6,898 nucleotides of DNA from JBHIEE01 sp046760445 (lineage in GTDB: Bacteria > Acidobacteriota > Aminicenantia > JdFR-78), in contig JBHIEE010000134.1 of the NCBI GenBank assembly GCA_046760445.1, forward strand, positions 1 to 6,898, written 5' to 3'. Below the pieces are notes generated by a model, which did no database searches, was not told where the DNA came from, and worked only from the letters and a program-made list of their open reading frames with translations. Of the stretch, positions 1-6,766 are shown piece by piece. The stretch's first letter is position 1; every line of letters starts with the position of its first letter. A program made the position numbers and the translations under genes.

Positions 1-290
1 CTACTGCAAAATATATACTGCTTGATTTTATTATTATCTAGACAGTCAAGTATAATTTCTACATCACTTCGAGTATAACCAGAAATGTCAAGTATTACAT
101 CGAAACTTCTGCTCTGTAGTGTTTTTTTCATTGCATTTCGGTCATGCCGATCAGCTCTAATAGTGCGTATTTCAGAAAAAACCTCCTTCGTATCTATGTT
201 AAGGAGAGTGAGGCTGTGATCACTCTGAATCAACTTCTCAACGAGCCTTCTCCCTATAAAATAAGTGCCTCCTAAAACAAGAATATTCAT
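1..290 (-). CDS. NAD-dependent epimerase/dehydratase-like protein, N-terminal part (cut by window edge)
   Basis: The frame reads leftward from an ATG at 290-288 and stays open for 96 codons to the window edge, so only the N-terminal Rossmann half is visible. Residues 1-16 give a first beta strand and the nucleotide-binding loop GGTYFIGRRL. The middle glycine of the classic GxxGxxG is replaced, as in the extended-SDR branch whose members read GGTRFIG. ADRHD (46-50), FDVILDISGY (63-72) and QYIFCS (91-96) match the later strands of that branch, the last running up to the serine of the active-site region. The catalytic Tyr-x3-Lys would lie beyond the edge. Known members act on NAD(P)-bound sugar-nucleotide-like substrates, but the substrate cannot be told here. 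A weak AAGG lies 4 bases before the start. It follows the Nudix gene by 70 bases in the same direction and is probably co-transcribed. Confidence 0.8.
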   Translation of the reverse strand, partial: MNILVLGGTYFIGRRLVEKLIQSDHSLTLLNIDTKEVFSEIRTIRADRHDRNAMKKTLQSRSFDVILDISGYTRSDVEIILDCLDNNKIKQYIFCS

Positions 291-360
291 AAGCCTTAAT
301 TTTTTACTCCAAAGCTAAAACGAAATTTCTAATTAACACCCCTTGCCTGAGGAATTGCCA

Positions 361-846
361 CTATAAAAACCTTCTTATGGCTTGGGCATTTTTTTCTATA
401 TCATCAAGACTTCCGTTTTTCAACCGGTGGTCTAATTCCCAAAGCGCTGCTTTATTGCTGTCCCACTCTAATTTATTTATGGCATCCTTGCAACTAAGCC
501 ATAAGTATTGAGTATGTTCGTTGCCAATTTTTAGTCGCCTTGAAGGTAATTCAACGCCAAATGCAAATTCGGGGATCATAATAATTTCTTTTCCCCATTT
601 TAATCCACAAACCTTTACGGCCGGTGTAGTGGAAATAGATGCTAACCTAATGTAACGTGATCCTCTATCGATCGATGCCTCTTCATATGCTTCTCTTTTC
701 GCAGTTTCAATCGGTTTTTCGCCCTCTCTTCCTCCCCCTGCAATACCCTGCCATACATTTAAATCTTTCCTTTTAAATATTGCGTAATAATATTTTTCTC
801 CTTCCTTTACAAAGGGAAGCGCTAAGATTTGATAGGGTGCTCTCAC
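361..846 (-). CDS. Nudix hydrolase, NudB/dATP pyrophosphohydrolase-like
   Basis: This 161-residue protein has a near-complete Nudix box: G37-x5-E43-x7-R51-E52-A-Y-E55-E56-x-S58-I59. All the acidic residues that bind the metal are present, and the usual glycine two residues after the EE pair is Ser58. Nudix enzymes cleave nucleoside diphosphates linked to another group. The N-terminal layout (PYQILAL, then FKRKDLNVWQGIAGG) and the C-terminal segment EHTQYLWLSCKDAINKLEW followed by SNKAALWEL resemble the NudB branch (dihydroneopterin triphosphate or dATP pyrophosphatases), so a nucleotide-like triphosphate is the best guess, though substrate cannot be read from the sequence. The start is GTG at 846-844: the upstream frame meets TAA at 861-859 with no ATG between, and no Shine-Dalgarno is visible. 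It lies 36 bases after the SPASM-type gene, probably on one transcript. Length and both ends look complete. Confidence 0.9.
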   Translation of the reverse strand: MRAPYQILALPFVKEGEKYYYAIFKRKDLNVWQGIAGGGREGEKPIETAKREAYEEASIDRGSRYIRLASISTTPAVKVCGLKWGKEIIMIPEFAFGVELPSRRLKIGNEHTQYLWLSCKDAINKLEWDSNKAALWELDHRLKNGSLDDIEKNAQAIRRFL

Positions 847-882
847 AGATTTAATTATTTAATTAATTATGGTTTTTTATTG

Positions 883-1299
883 TTAGACACACGTTATAAT
901 CTTATTTATTAACTTCTTTGTCTTTTCTTTACCATGTTTCATCTGATATTCTTTAATTGCTGGAAATAATTTATTAGCTCGATTCTTAAAGGGGTCACAT
1001 ACCTCTGGACATATTGACGGTAACTTTTGTTTTATCTCCTTTCTTTTTTTACCCTCCCATATTTTCTGGAAATCCTCCTCAATAGCATTTCCGTAACTAA
1101 AGCCACCAACCCTAGGATGATAGTTGCAGGGATAAACATTACCATTCGACCCAATGGCTCCCATTAGATCTGTTATCATACAGCTATCCACAATTCTTCG
1201 CATCTCTGATGGGTTGTTCAATATGTGAATTTTAATAAAATTGAACTCATCATCTACGAGGTGATCAATCTTGTCTATTAACTCATTCGCTTCCACCAT
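883..1299 (-). CDS. Radical SAM C-terminal SPASM/twitch-type domain protein, probable 5'-truncated remnant
   Basis: The 138-residue product matches only the C-terminal auxiliary iron-sulfur part of radical SAM enzymes: C40, then GAIGSNGNVYPC ending at C58, a loop with GGFSYGNA and W81, then CPEVC (C97, C101) and DPFKNRAN. Those four cysteines could hold one [4Fe-4S] cluster, as in twitch or half-SPASM domains. The catalytic core with its CxxxCxxC motif is absent, and the frame upstream of the ATG hits TAG at 1338-1336, inside the tRNA gene. The start ATG at 1299-1297 has no Shine-Dalgarno and is probably just the first methionine left in a broken gene. The 5' end stops 15 bases short of the 3' end of tRNA-Gln, a common place for insertions and recombination. 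A free-standing auxiliary-cluster protein is possible but less likely. Alone it should not perform radical SAM chemistry. Confidence 0.72.
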   Translation of the reverse strand: MVEANELIDKIDHLVDDEFNFIKIHILNNPSEMRRIVDSCMITDLMGAIGSNGNVYPCNYHPRVGGFSYGNAIEEDFQKIWEGKKRKEIKQKLPSICPEVCDPFKNRANKLFPAIKEYQMKHGKEKTKKLINKIITCV

Positions 1300-1314
1300 C
1301 TGGGCAACACTTTG

Positions 1315-1385
1315 CTGCGGGGTTAGGACTCGAACCTAAATTCTTGGAGCCAAAACCCAATGTCCTACCGTTAGACGACCCCGCA
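1315..1385 (-). tRNA. tRNA-Gln (anticodon UUG)
   Basis: A full cloverleaf can be drawn on the minus strand. The acceptor stem is TGCGGGG/CCCCGCA. The D arm is GTCT/GGAC with loop AACGGTA. The anticodon stem is TTGGG/TCCAA (last pair G-T) with loop TTTTGGC, giving anticodon TTG. A 4-base variable region follows, and the T arm is TTAGG/CCTAA with loop TTCGAGT. The weak U1-A72 pair, discriminator G73 and U35-G36 are the known glutamine identity elements. The three bases after G73 are CAA, so CCA is not encoded and must be added by an enzyme. The first 15 bases overlap the 3' end of the HTH/LAGLIDADG-like gene. No convincing promoter is visible just upstream, so it may be transcribed with that gene and processed. 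Confidence 0.96.
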
Positions 1386-2060
1386 ATTTTTATAAATACC
1401 TTCTATCCAACCCTCGACTTTTCGGTTCAAATTCGTGCTTCTTCTAACAATCACTCTTAATAATCCGTAGTAGTCTTTCCCGATATTCTTCCGTTTAGTA
1501 TTAATTTTATTTTTCTTCCAAGTAATTTTTTGAAAATTGTTTATCGGAAATCCAGTGAGTGTCGACCAATAATTTTTTACTTCACTTAATCGATTTTTAG
1601 CAGTTTCATGGAGAAATATTCGAAAAAGGATATCTTGTCTAGGGATTTTACAAATCTCTTTAAGCCATTTCAAAAATATTTTTATCAAATTAGGATCTGA
1701 GTTACCTAACCCAATTAAGGCTCCCCTAGTTCTCTCTTTCTGTCCTTCTCCCCAATAAAGAGCAGTTCCAATAAGCCATAATTCTCGTTTTGATAGCTCC
1801 CCTATCTCTTTCCGGGCTTTCTTTTTTATCTCTTTGGTGATAGTTATCCTTTGACTTCTTTTTACCATTGCTCCTCTAAGAGCACCAGCCAATCTCTTTT
1901 TCGTTAATCTCTGCTTCTGTCTCTTTGCTAGTCCAACACTTCTTAACCATAAAGATAAAGTGGATTTTGCAACCGGGACTCGTTTTAAAATTTCATTATA
2001 AGAAAGCCCTTCTCTTCTTAGTTTTATTGCTTGTATTTTTTCTTTGGTTTTCTCAATCAT
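1371..2060 (-). CDS. HTH protein with a LAGLIDADG-like domain, possible homing-type endonuclease or regulator
   Basis: The 229-residue basic protein starts with a helix-turn-helix (about 8-45, with EGLSYNEILKRVPVAKSTLSLWL as its core). A lysine/arginine-rich linker (about 47-90) follows. Residues 93-109 (ELWLIGTALYWGEGQKE) resemble a single LAGLIDADG helix, with E105 at the position of the acidic metal ligand, followed by a beta-like stretch and GNSDPNLIKIFLKWL (119-133), a pattern seen in that fold. One motif per chain would imply a homodimer if it is a nuclease. I associate this architecture with hypothetical proteins of candidate-phylum bacteria and archaea; activity is unproven, and a DNA-binding regulator is a fair alternative. 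ATG 2060-2058 has no Shine-Dalgarno. Its last codons TGC GGG GTC GTC TAA are the first 15 bases of tRNA-Gln. A promoter and an inverted repeat lie just upstream, suggesting its own control. Confidence 0.68.
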   Translation of the reverse strand: MIEKTKEKIQAIKLRREGLSYNEILKRVPVAKSTLSLWLRSVGLAKRQKQRLTKKRLAGALRGAMVKRSQRITITKEIKKKARKEIGELSKRELWLIGTALYWGEGQKERTRGALIGLGNSDPNLIKIFLKWLKEICKIPRQDILFRIFLHETAKNRLSEVKNYWSTLTGFPINNFQKITWKKNKINTKRKNIGKDYYGLLRVIVRRSTNLNRKVEGWIEGIYKNCGVV

Positions 2061-2062
2061 GA

Positions 2063-2105
2063 TGAACCACGATTTATATTATTTTTATTATATCACCGTG
2101 GTTCA
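2063..2105. repeat. 9-bp perfect inverted repeat around a promoter, candidate operator
   Basis: TGAACCACG at 2063-2071 is repeated in inverse at 2097-2105, with a 25-base A+T-rich centre. One arm lies in the spacer between the -35 and -10 of the promoter read on the minus strand. The other ends 2 bases before the ATG of the HTH/LAGLIDADG-like gene. This suits a two-site operator, perhaps bound by that gene's own HTH. In a transcript reading through from dnaX it could instead form a hairpin with a 25-base loop. The arms are seen directly; the function is inferred. Confidence 0.55.
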
Positions 2106-2115
2106 GAAAAAACAA
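2087..2115 (-). promoter_or_regulatory. Sigma70-type promoter for the HTH/LAGLIDADG-like gene
   Basis: On the minus strand TTGTTT (2115-2110) is followed by exactly 17 bases and a perfect TATAAT (2092-2087). Transcription would begin near 2080, leaving a leader of about 20 bases with no Shine-Dalgarno before the ATG at 2060. The -35 keeps only the TTG plus partial similarity, so the call leans on the -10 and the spacing. Confidence 0.5.
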
Positions 2116-2124
2116 GAGTTGATT

Positions 2125-3234
2125 TTAAACTTCTCCACAAGATTCGATTATTGCCAATTCCAGGGGCAATTGGGGTATGGGCGAATATTTCATTCTGTTT
2201 TGGGCTTCCAAAAAGAGGTTTAAAATTTTTTTCAAATCTTCTTCTTTAAAATTATCTGCTTGTTCTGTAAGTTTTTGGACCTGCTCTCTTGTTAAACCAG
2301 AAATAATTGGATTTCCTTGGGTTCCCATTATTTTTAAAACTAATGCCTGTCTCAAATAATTAATCAGGGCTTTGGCGAACTCATCTAAATTTGACCCTTT
2401 TTCAGTGATTTCATTCAAATAGTTAATTGCCTCAGAAGTCTTTTTCTGAGAAAGGAAATCGGTGAATTTACTAACAAGCCCTATTTCAACTAACCCCAGT
2501 AAATCTTTAATATCTTCGGCTTTGATTTCTTTTTCTGAGCCTCCATAAAGAGTGAAAATCTGATTCAATAAGCTTTCGGCATCCCTAATTGAGCCCTCAG
2601 AATTTAGAGCAATTAATTCTAAAGCTACTTTCTCAATTTCAATTTTTTCTTTTTCGGAAATAATTTTCAACTTTTTTATAATTTCTGGTGAGGTGAGTTT
2701 TAGAAAATCAAACCTTTGGCATCTTGAAATAATTGTGGGAATCATTTTATGAGCTTCAGTTGTGGCTAAAACAAAAATGGCATGTTCTGGCGGTTCCTCT
2801 AATGTTTTTAAAAGAGCGTTGGCAGCTTCTTTGGTTAATTGATGACTTTCGTCTACAATAAATACTTTATATTTTGATTTTGTGGGAACGAAGCGAATAC
2901 CATTTCTCAATTCCCTAATATCATCAATTCCGCGATGAGAGGCAGCATCAATTTCAATTAAATCCATTGAGTTTCCTTTCATAATTTCAAGGCAGGAATT
3001 ACATTTGTTACAGGGTTCAAGCTCTCCTTTTTTTCGATTTTCGCAATTTACTGCTTTGGCTAAAAGTCGAGCAATGGTTGTTTTCCCGCTCCCCCTCGGG
3101 CCAGAAAACAAATAGGCATGAGAAATCATTCCCTCTGAAATAGCGTTAGTTAAAGTTTTGACAATATGTTCTTGACCAATAATTTCAGCAAAAGTTTGGG
3201 GGCGATATTTTCTATATAGAACTAAATTTGGCAT
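2125..3234 (-). CDS. dnaX: DNA polymerase III clamp-loader subunit gamma/tau (short, gamma-like form)
   Basis: This is the AAA+ motor of the clamp loader, which uses ATP to open the sliding clamp and place it on primed DNA at the replication fork. Seen in order: the N-terminal YRKYRPQTF signature (7-15), Walker A GPRGSGKT (45-52), a zinc module with C64, C75, C78 and C81, Walker B VFIVDESH (124-131), sensor 1 LATTE (156-160), the SRC motif with the trans-acting arginine finger (170-172), sensor 2 at SIRDAE (215-220), then the helical collar domain to the end. At 369 residues it holds domains I-III only. The tau-specific part that binds DnaB and the polymerase alpha subunit is missing. Walker B reads DESH where DEAH or DEVH is usual. 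ATG 3234 has a weak AAGAGA about 5 bases upstream, and a heptamer repeat array fills the gap to the GtrA-like gene. Confidence 0.97.
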   Translation of the reverse strand: MPNLVLYRKYRPQTFAEIIGQEHIVKTLTNAISEGMISHAYLFSGPRGSGKTTIARLLAKAVNCENRKKGELEPCNKCNSCLEIMKGNSMDLIEIDAASHRGIDDIRELRNGIRFVPTKSKYKVFIVDESHQLTKEAANALLKTLEEPPEHAIFVLATTEAHKMIPTIISRCQRFDFLKLTSPEIIKKLKIISEKEKIEIEKVALELIALNSEGSIRDAESLLNQIFTLYGGSEKEIKAEDIKDLLGLVEIGLVSKFTDFLSQKKTSEAINYLNEITEKGSNLDEFAKALINYLRQALVLKIMGTQGNPIISGLTREQVQKLTEQADNFKEEDLKKILNLFLEAQNRMKYSPIPQLPLELAIIESCGEV

Positions 3235-3250
3235 AAATCTCTTTTATAAA

Positions 3251-3289
3251 ATTCGTAATTCGTATATTCGTAAAGATTCGTAATTCGTA
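3251..3289. repeat. Heptamer array ATTCGTA, five copies
   Basis: Perfect copies of ATTCGTA begin at 3251, 3258, 3266, 3276 and 3283: two direct pairs joined by one central copy, with spacers of 1 and 3 bases. The array fills most of the 58-base gap between the GtrA-like stop and the dnaX start, so it would lie in or next to the dnaX leader. No clear -35/-10 pair is seen within it, though a TATAAA lies on the minus strand between the array and the dnaX start. Confidence 0.9.
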
Positions 3290-3292
3290 GGG

Positions 3293-3892
3293 TTATTTTT
3301 TGAATACGATAAATTTATATCCAAGGAAATTCCAGACTGCACTAACGAAAGCAGCAATAATTGCGCCAATATTTGCCCAAATTTTAGGCGGGGTATCAAA
3401 TTGAGGACCGATTATATTAACTATCAAAGAGGCAATCCCTACATTTATTCCCAAACCAATCAGAGTAACAAGGTAAAATTGAGTCATTTCCTTTCCCATC
3501 CCCACTTTTTCCATTTGCTCAAAAGCCCAAAATTTATCCCCCCAATACTTGGCGAAAGTAGCCGTAAGAAAAGAAATTCCTTTGAAAGTGGTGAAAGCTA
3601 AACCGGTAGCCAAACCAGAAGCCCAAATTAGAAAATTCAAAATTACTAAATCAAACAAGGTGGCTAAAACTCCGGTCAGAAGAAACTTTGCGGCCTGAAA
3701 AACAAACAAAAATTTCTTTCCAATTAAATAGCAAATCCAGAGTCCAGCTACTGCCAGAATCGGAAGTAAGATCGCTAAAATCCAGCTCAAAAACTCTATT
3801 TCCTTTACTCCATAACCTCTTAAAAGCCCATAAAATAACCAGGCTACCCCTTCTCCAGCTAAAAGAGCAACAATAGTATCTATCTTTCTCAT
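3293..3892 (-). CDS. GtrA-like integral membrane protein with an N-terminal two-helix extension
   Basis: The 199-residue protein is strongly hydrophobic, with about six membrane segments (roughly 6-24, 34-58, 70-92, 97-115, 138-162, 172-194). From residue 67 on it matches the GtrA family: AKFLLTGVLATLFDLVILNFL, then KGISFLTATFAKYWGDKFWAF (104-124), and the closing NFLGYKFIVFKK (188-199), which carries the family's aromatic N-x6-to-8-F signature twice. Family members are thought to move or help move polyprenyl-linked sugars across the membrane for surface glycans. The substrate here is unknown. The first 60 residues (two helices) precede the standard four-helix domain and have no function I recognise. 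ATG 3892 lacks a good Shine-Dalgarno. The gene diverges from cysS across 59 bases and lies 58 bases ahead of dnaX in the same direction. Confidence 0.85.
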   Translation of the reverse strand: MRKIDTIVALLAGEGVAWLFYGLLRGYGVKEIEFLSWILAILLPILAVAGLWICYLIGKKFLFVFQAAKFLLTGVLATLFDLVILNFLIWASGLATGLAFTTFKGISFLTATFAKYWGDKFWAFEQMEKVGMGKEMTQFYLVTLIGLGINVGIASLIVNIIGPQFDTPPKIWANIGAIIAAFVSAVWNFLGYKFIVFKK

Positions 3893-3914
3893 TTTTCTTA
3901 TCTTATCATAAATC

Positions 3915-3943
3915 TTGAAGAAATAAAAGACTCTTGGTAGAAT
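3915..3943 (+). promoter_or_regulatory. Sigma70-type promoter for cysS, leaderless geometry
   Basis: TTGAAG (3915-3920), a 17-base spacer and TAGAAT (3938-3943) match the -35 and -10 consensus in 4 and 5 of 6 positions. With the usual 6-8 base gap, the start point falls at about 3950-3952, on or next to the ATG of cysS at 3952, which has no Shine-Dalgarno before it. On the opposite strand a TATGAT (3910-3905) could serve the GtrA-like gene, but no good -35 goes with it. Confidence 0.6.
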
Positions 3944-3951
3944 AATCCAAT

Positions 3952-5343
<1,392 letters not shown>

Positions 5344-5363
5344 TCTATAATCACGATAATTAG

Positions 5364-5391
5364 AGAGGGTCAGACTCAGGTCTGACCCTTT
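5364..5391 (+). terminator. Hairpin after cysS, probable intrinsic terminator
   Basis: A perfect 9-bp stem GGGTCAGAC/GTCTGACCC (5367-5375 and 5380-5388) closes on the loop TCAG and extends outward by three more pairs, one of them G-T, to 5364-5391. It begins 20 bases after the cysS stop and its 3' arm ends in TTT. The T run is short, so termination would be modest. It may also be one copy of a dispersed palindrome family. Confidence 0.5.
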
Positions 5392-5420
5392 AGACCACTT
5401 TAAATTAAAATTCAGCTTGA

Positions 5421-5449
5421 AATGTGACGAAGCAAGGCTTCGTCACATT
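5421..5449. repeat. Perfect 13-bp palindromic hairpin
   Basis: AATGTGACGAAGC (5421-5433) pairs without mismatch with GCTTCGTCACATT (5437-5449) across the loop AAG. No T run follows on either strand, so it does not look like a standard terminator. It could act as a transcript-end stabiliser for either convergent gene or be a REP-like mobile palindrome. Confidence 0.85.
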
Positions 5450-5459
5450 ACTAAATGTC

Positions 5460-5476
5460 CATAGGTCGGACCTATG
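5460..5476. repeat. Short palindrome CATAGGT-CGG-ACCTATG
   Basis: A 7-bp perfect stem closes on a 3-base loop. On the plus strand it is followed by a T-rich stretch (AATTTTGGTTTT), so it could serve as a backup end point for cysS. Its core GGTC/GACC also occurs in the hairpin at 5364-5391, hinting at a shared origin or a shared binding sequence. Confidence 0.7.
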
Positions 5477-5504
5477 AATTTTGGTTTTAAAACAAACAAT
5501 TCTC

Positions 5505-6722
5505 TTATTCAAGAAGGCGATTTATCCAGTCCAAGATGTCTTCGCTAGTTAGCTTTTTAATTATTTTTTCAAGGGAGAGGTCATTTTCTCTCCTTTTTGC
5601 TTTACTTTTTTGAGAGAGTTTATAAAAATCTAAAACCTGATCGGCCACGGTGGTCCAAGAATATTCTTTGACCTCTTTCATCCCCTGCTCAGCCACTTTT
5701 TCTCTTAATTTTGGGTTTTTAATTAAAATTTCAATTTTTTTAGCTAATCCCCTATAATCTTTGGGTTTTGTCAAGAATTTCTCGGCTGCTTTTCCTTTTA
5801 AGAAACTTTTATAACCTTGATTGGCAAAAGCCACAACCGGAGCTCCACAGGCCATAGCTTCCGCGAGAACTAAGCCAAAGCTTTCTCCAAAAATAGCTGG
5901 ACTGACAAAAATATCGGCAGTTTTATAATAAGAAGGAATTTCTTTTGTGATTTGCCCCTCAAAAATAACTTCTCTTAGATTATTTTCGTTAACATATTGC
6001 TGACATTCTTCTTCTAAAGGTCCTTCCCCAATAATAATTAATCTCAGATTGGAAAATTTCTTTTCCAAGAGTTTAAAAGCCCTGAGCAGATAAATTAGGC
6101 CCTTTCTTTCTTCTATTCTACCAACAAATAGGATGTTTATTTTTTTGTCAGTAAATTTTCTAATGGGGGGAACTTTTGGATTGAATTTATCAAGGTCTAT
6201 TCCGTTTGGAATAACCGTTTTAGGGCCATGATAGTATTTGAAATAATCTAAAATTAAGGGGGCTACTCCTATTATTCCATCTATTTTCCACTGACAAATT
6301 TTGTCTAAGAGATATAAAAGACTGGGGAAGCTTTCCAAAAACTTATTTCCCCTGATATTAGAATGAAAGGTTAAAATATTCAAAGTATCGGTAACAGAAG
6401 GGCTGATTAAAATTTGCAAAATAGAAGGAAGGCCAAAGTTGTGAAAGTGTAAAACATCAAATTTTTCTCTTTTTAGAGTCCTCTCAATAGCGATGGGATC
6501 AAAATTTATGTTAAAGTCTGACTGGCTTCCGGTAAAATTCATTGGAAAAGAGGTTCCCAAAAGTATAACATCTGAGCCATATTTTTCTGATTTCTTTCTT
6601 CTGGGAACAATAATTTTTGCTTCAATTCCCCTTTTCTTAAATTCTTTATACAATCCTAAAACATGTCTTTTTACTCCGCCTGGCTGAAAAAAAGTATGAA
6701 AAGTAATTAAACCAACCTTCAT
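5505..6722 (-). CDS. Glycosyltransferase family 4 (GT-B fold) protein
   Basis: The 405-residue protein has the two-Rossmann GT-B layout. The N-terminal acceptor domain (1 to about 165) has the glycine loop PGGVKRHV (14-21), HFHNFG (92-97) and TFHSN (118-122). The C-terminal donor domain has IPNGID (171-176), VGRIEERKG (200-208) with the phosphate-binding R202 and K207, and the E-x7-E motif ESFGLVLAE (280-288). GT4 enzymes move a sugar from an activated donor, retaining its anomeric configuration, onto a lipid or glycan, usually at the inner membrane face. Overall it resembles PimA-like mannosyltransferases, but donor and acceptor cannot be read from sequence. The last 35 residues or so form a charged tail outside the core. 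I chose ATG 6722-6720: starting at TTG 6743 would add seven residues encoded by the CCAAGCA repeat. It converges on cysS. Confidence 0.93.
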   Translation of the reverse strand: MKVGLITFHTFFQPGGVKRHVLGLYKEFKKRGIEAKIIVPRRKKSEKYGSDVILLGTSFPMNFTGSQSDFNINFDPIAIERTLKREKFDVLHFHNFGLPSILQILISPSVTDTLNILTFHSNIRGNKFLESFPSLLYLLDKICQWKIDGIIGVAPLILDYFKYYHGPKTVIPNGIDLDKFNPKVPPIRKFTDKKINILFVGRIEERKGLIYLLRAFKLLEKKFSNLRLIIIGEGPLEEECQQYVNENNLREVIFEGQITKEIPSYYKTADIFVSPAIFGESFGLVLAEAMACGAPVVAFANQGYKSFLKGKAAEKFLTKPKDYRGLAKKIEILIKNPKLREKVAEQGMKEVKEYSWTTVADQVLDFYKLSQKSKAKRRENDLSLEKIIKKLTSEDILDWINRLLE

Positions 6723-6732
6723 AGTATAAATT

Positions 6733-6757
6733 CCAAGCACCAAGCACCAAGCACCAA
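6733..6757. repeat. Heptamer array CCAAGCA, three copies plus four bases
   Basis: Three perfect CCAAGCA units (6733-6753) and a partial CCAA lie 11 bases upstream of the chosen start of the glycosyltransferase. Read on the minus strand they give TGCTTGG repeats. Together with a TATACT touching the ATG they could imitate promoter elements, but the geometry would place the start point inside the gene, so I do not call a promoter. Confidence 0.92.
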
Positions 6758-6766
6758 ATAATATTC

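Noticed and set aside
1300..1370. Continuation of the radical SAM frame through the tRNA into the HTH gene by a frameshift
   Set aside because: The frame meets TAG at 1338-1336, and the HTH gene has no radical SAM core motifs in any frame.
2031..2359. Two rightward frames opposite dnaX and the HTH gene start
   Set aside because: They lie antisense to well-supported genes, have no recognisable motifs, and follow the complementary codon pattern.
3251..3289. CRISPR-like repeat array
   Set aside because: The units are 7 bases with 0-3 base gaps; there are no spacers of 25-40 bases and no cas genes nearby.
3401..3876. Two rightward frames opposite the GtrA-like gene
   Set aside because: They are antisense shadows of a membrane-protein gene, with no start signal and no family resemblance.
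6493..6687. Rightward frame opposite the glycosyltransferase
   Set aside because: It is antisense to conserved N-terminal GT4 motifs and has no evidence of its own.
6723..6743. TTG start that would lengthen the glycosyltransferase by seven residues
   Set aside because: The extra residues come from the heptamer repeat, while the ATG at 6722 begins directly at the first beta strand (MKVGLITF), the usual family start.
6720..6750. Promoter TTGGTG-16-TATACT for the glycosyltransferase
   Set aside because: The -10 touches the ATG, so the transcript would start inside the gene; the TTGGTG comes from the tandem repeat.
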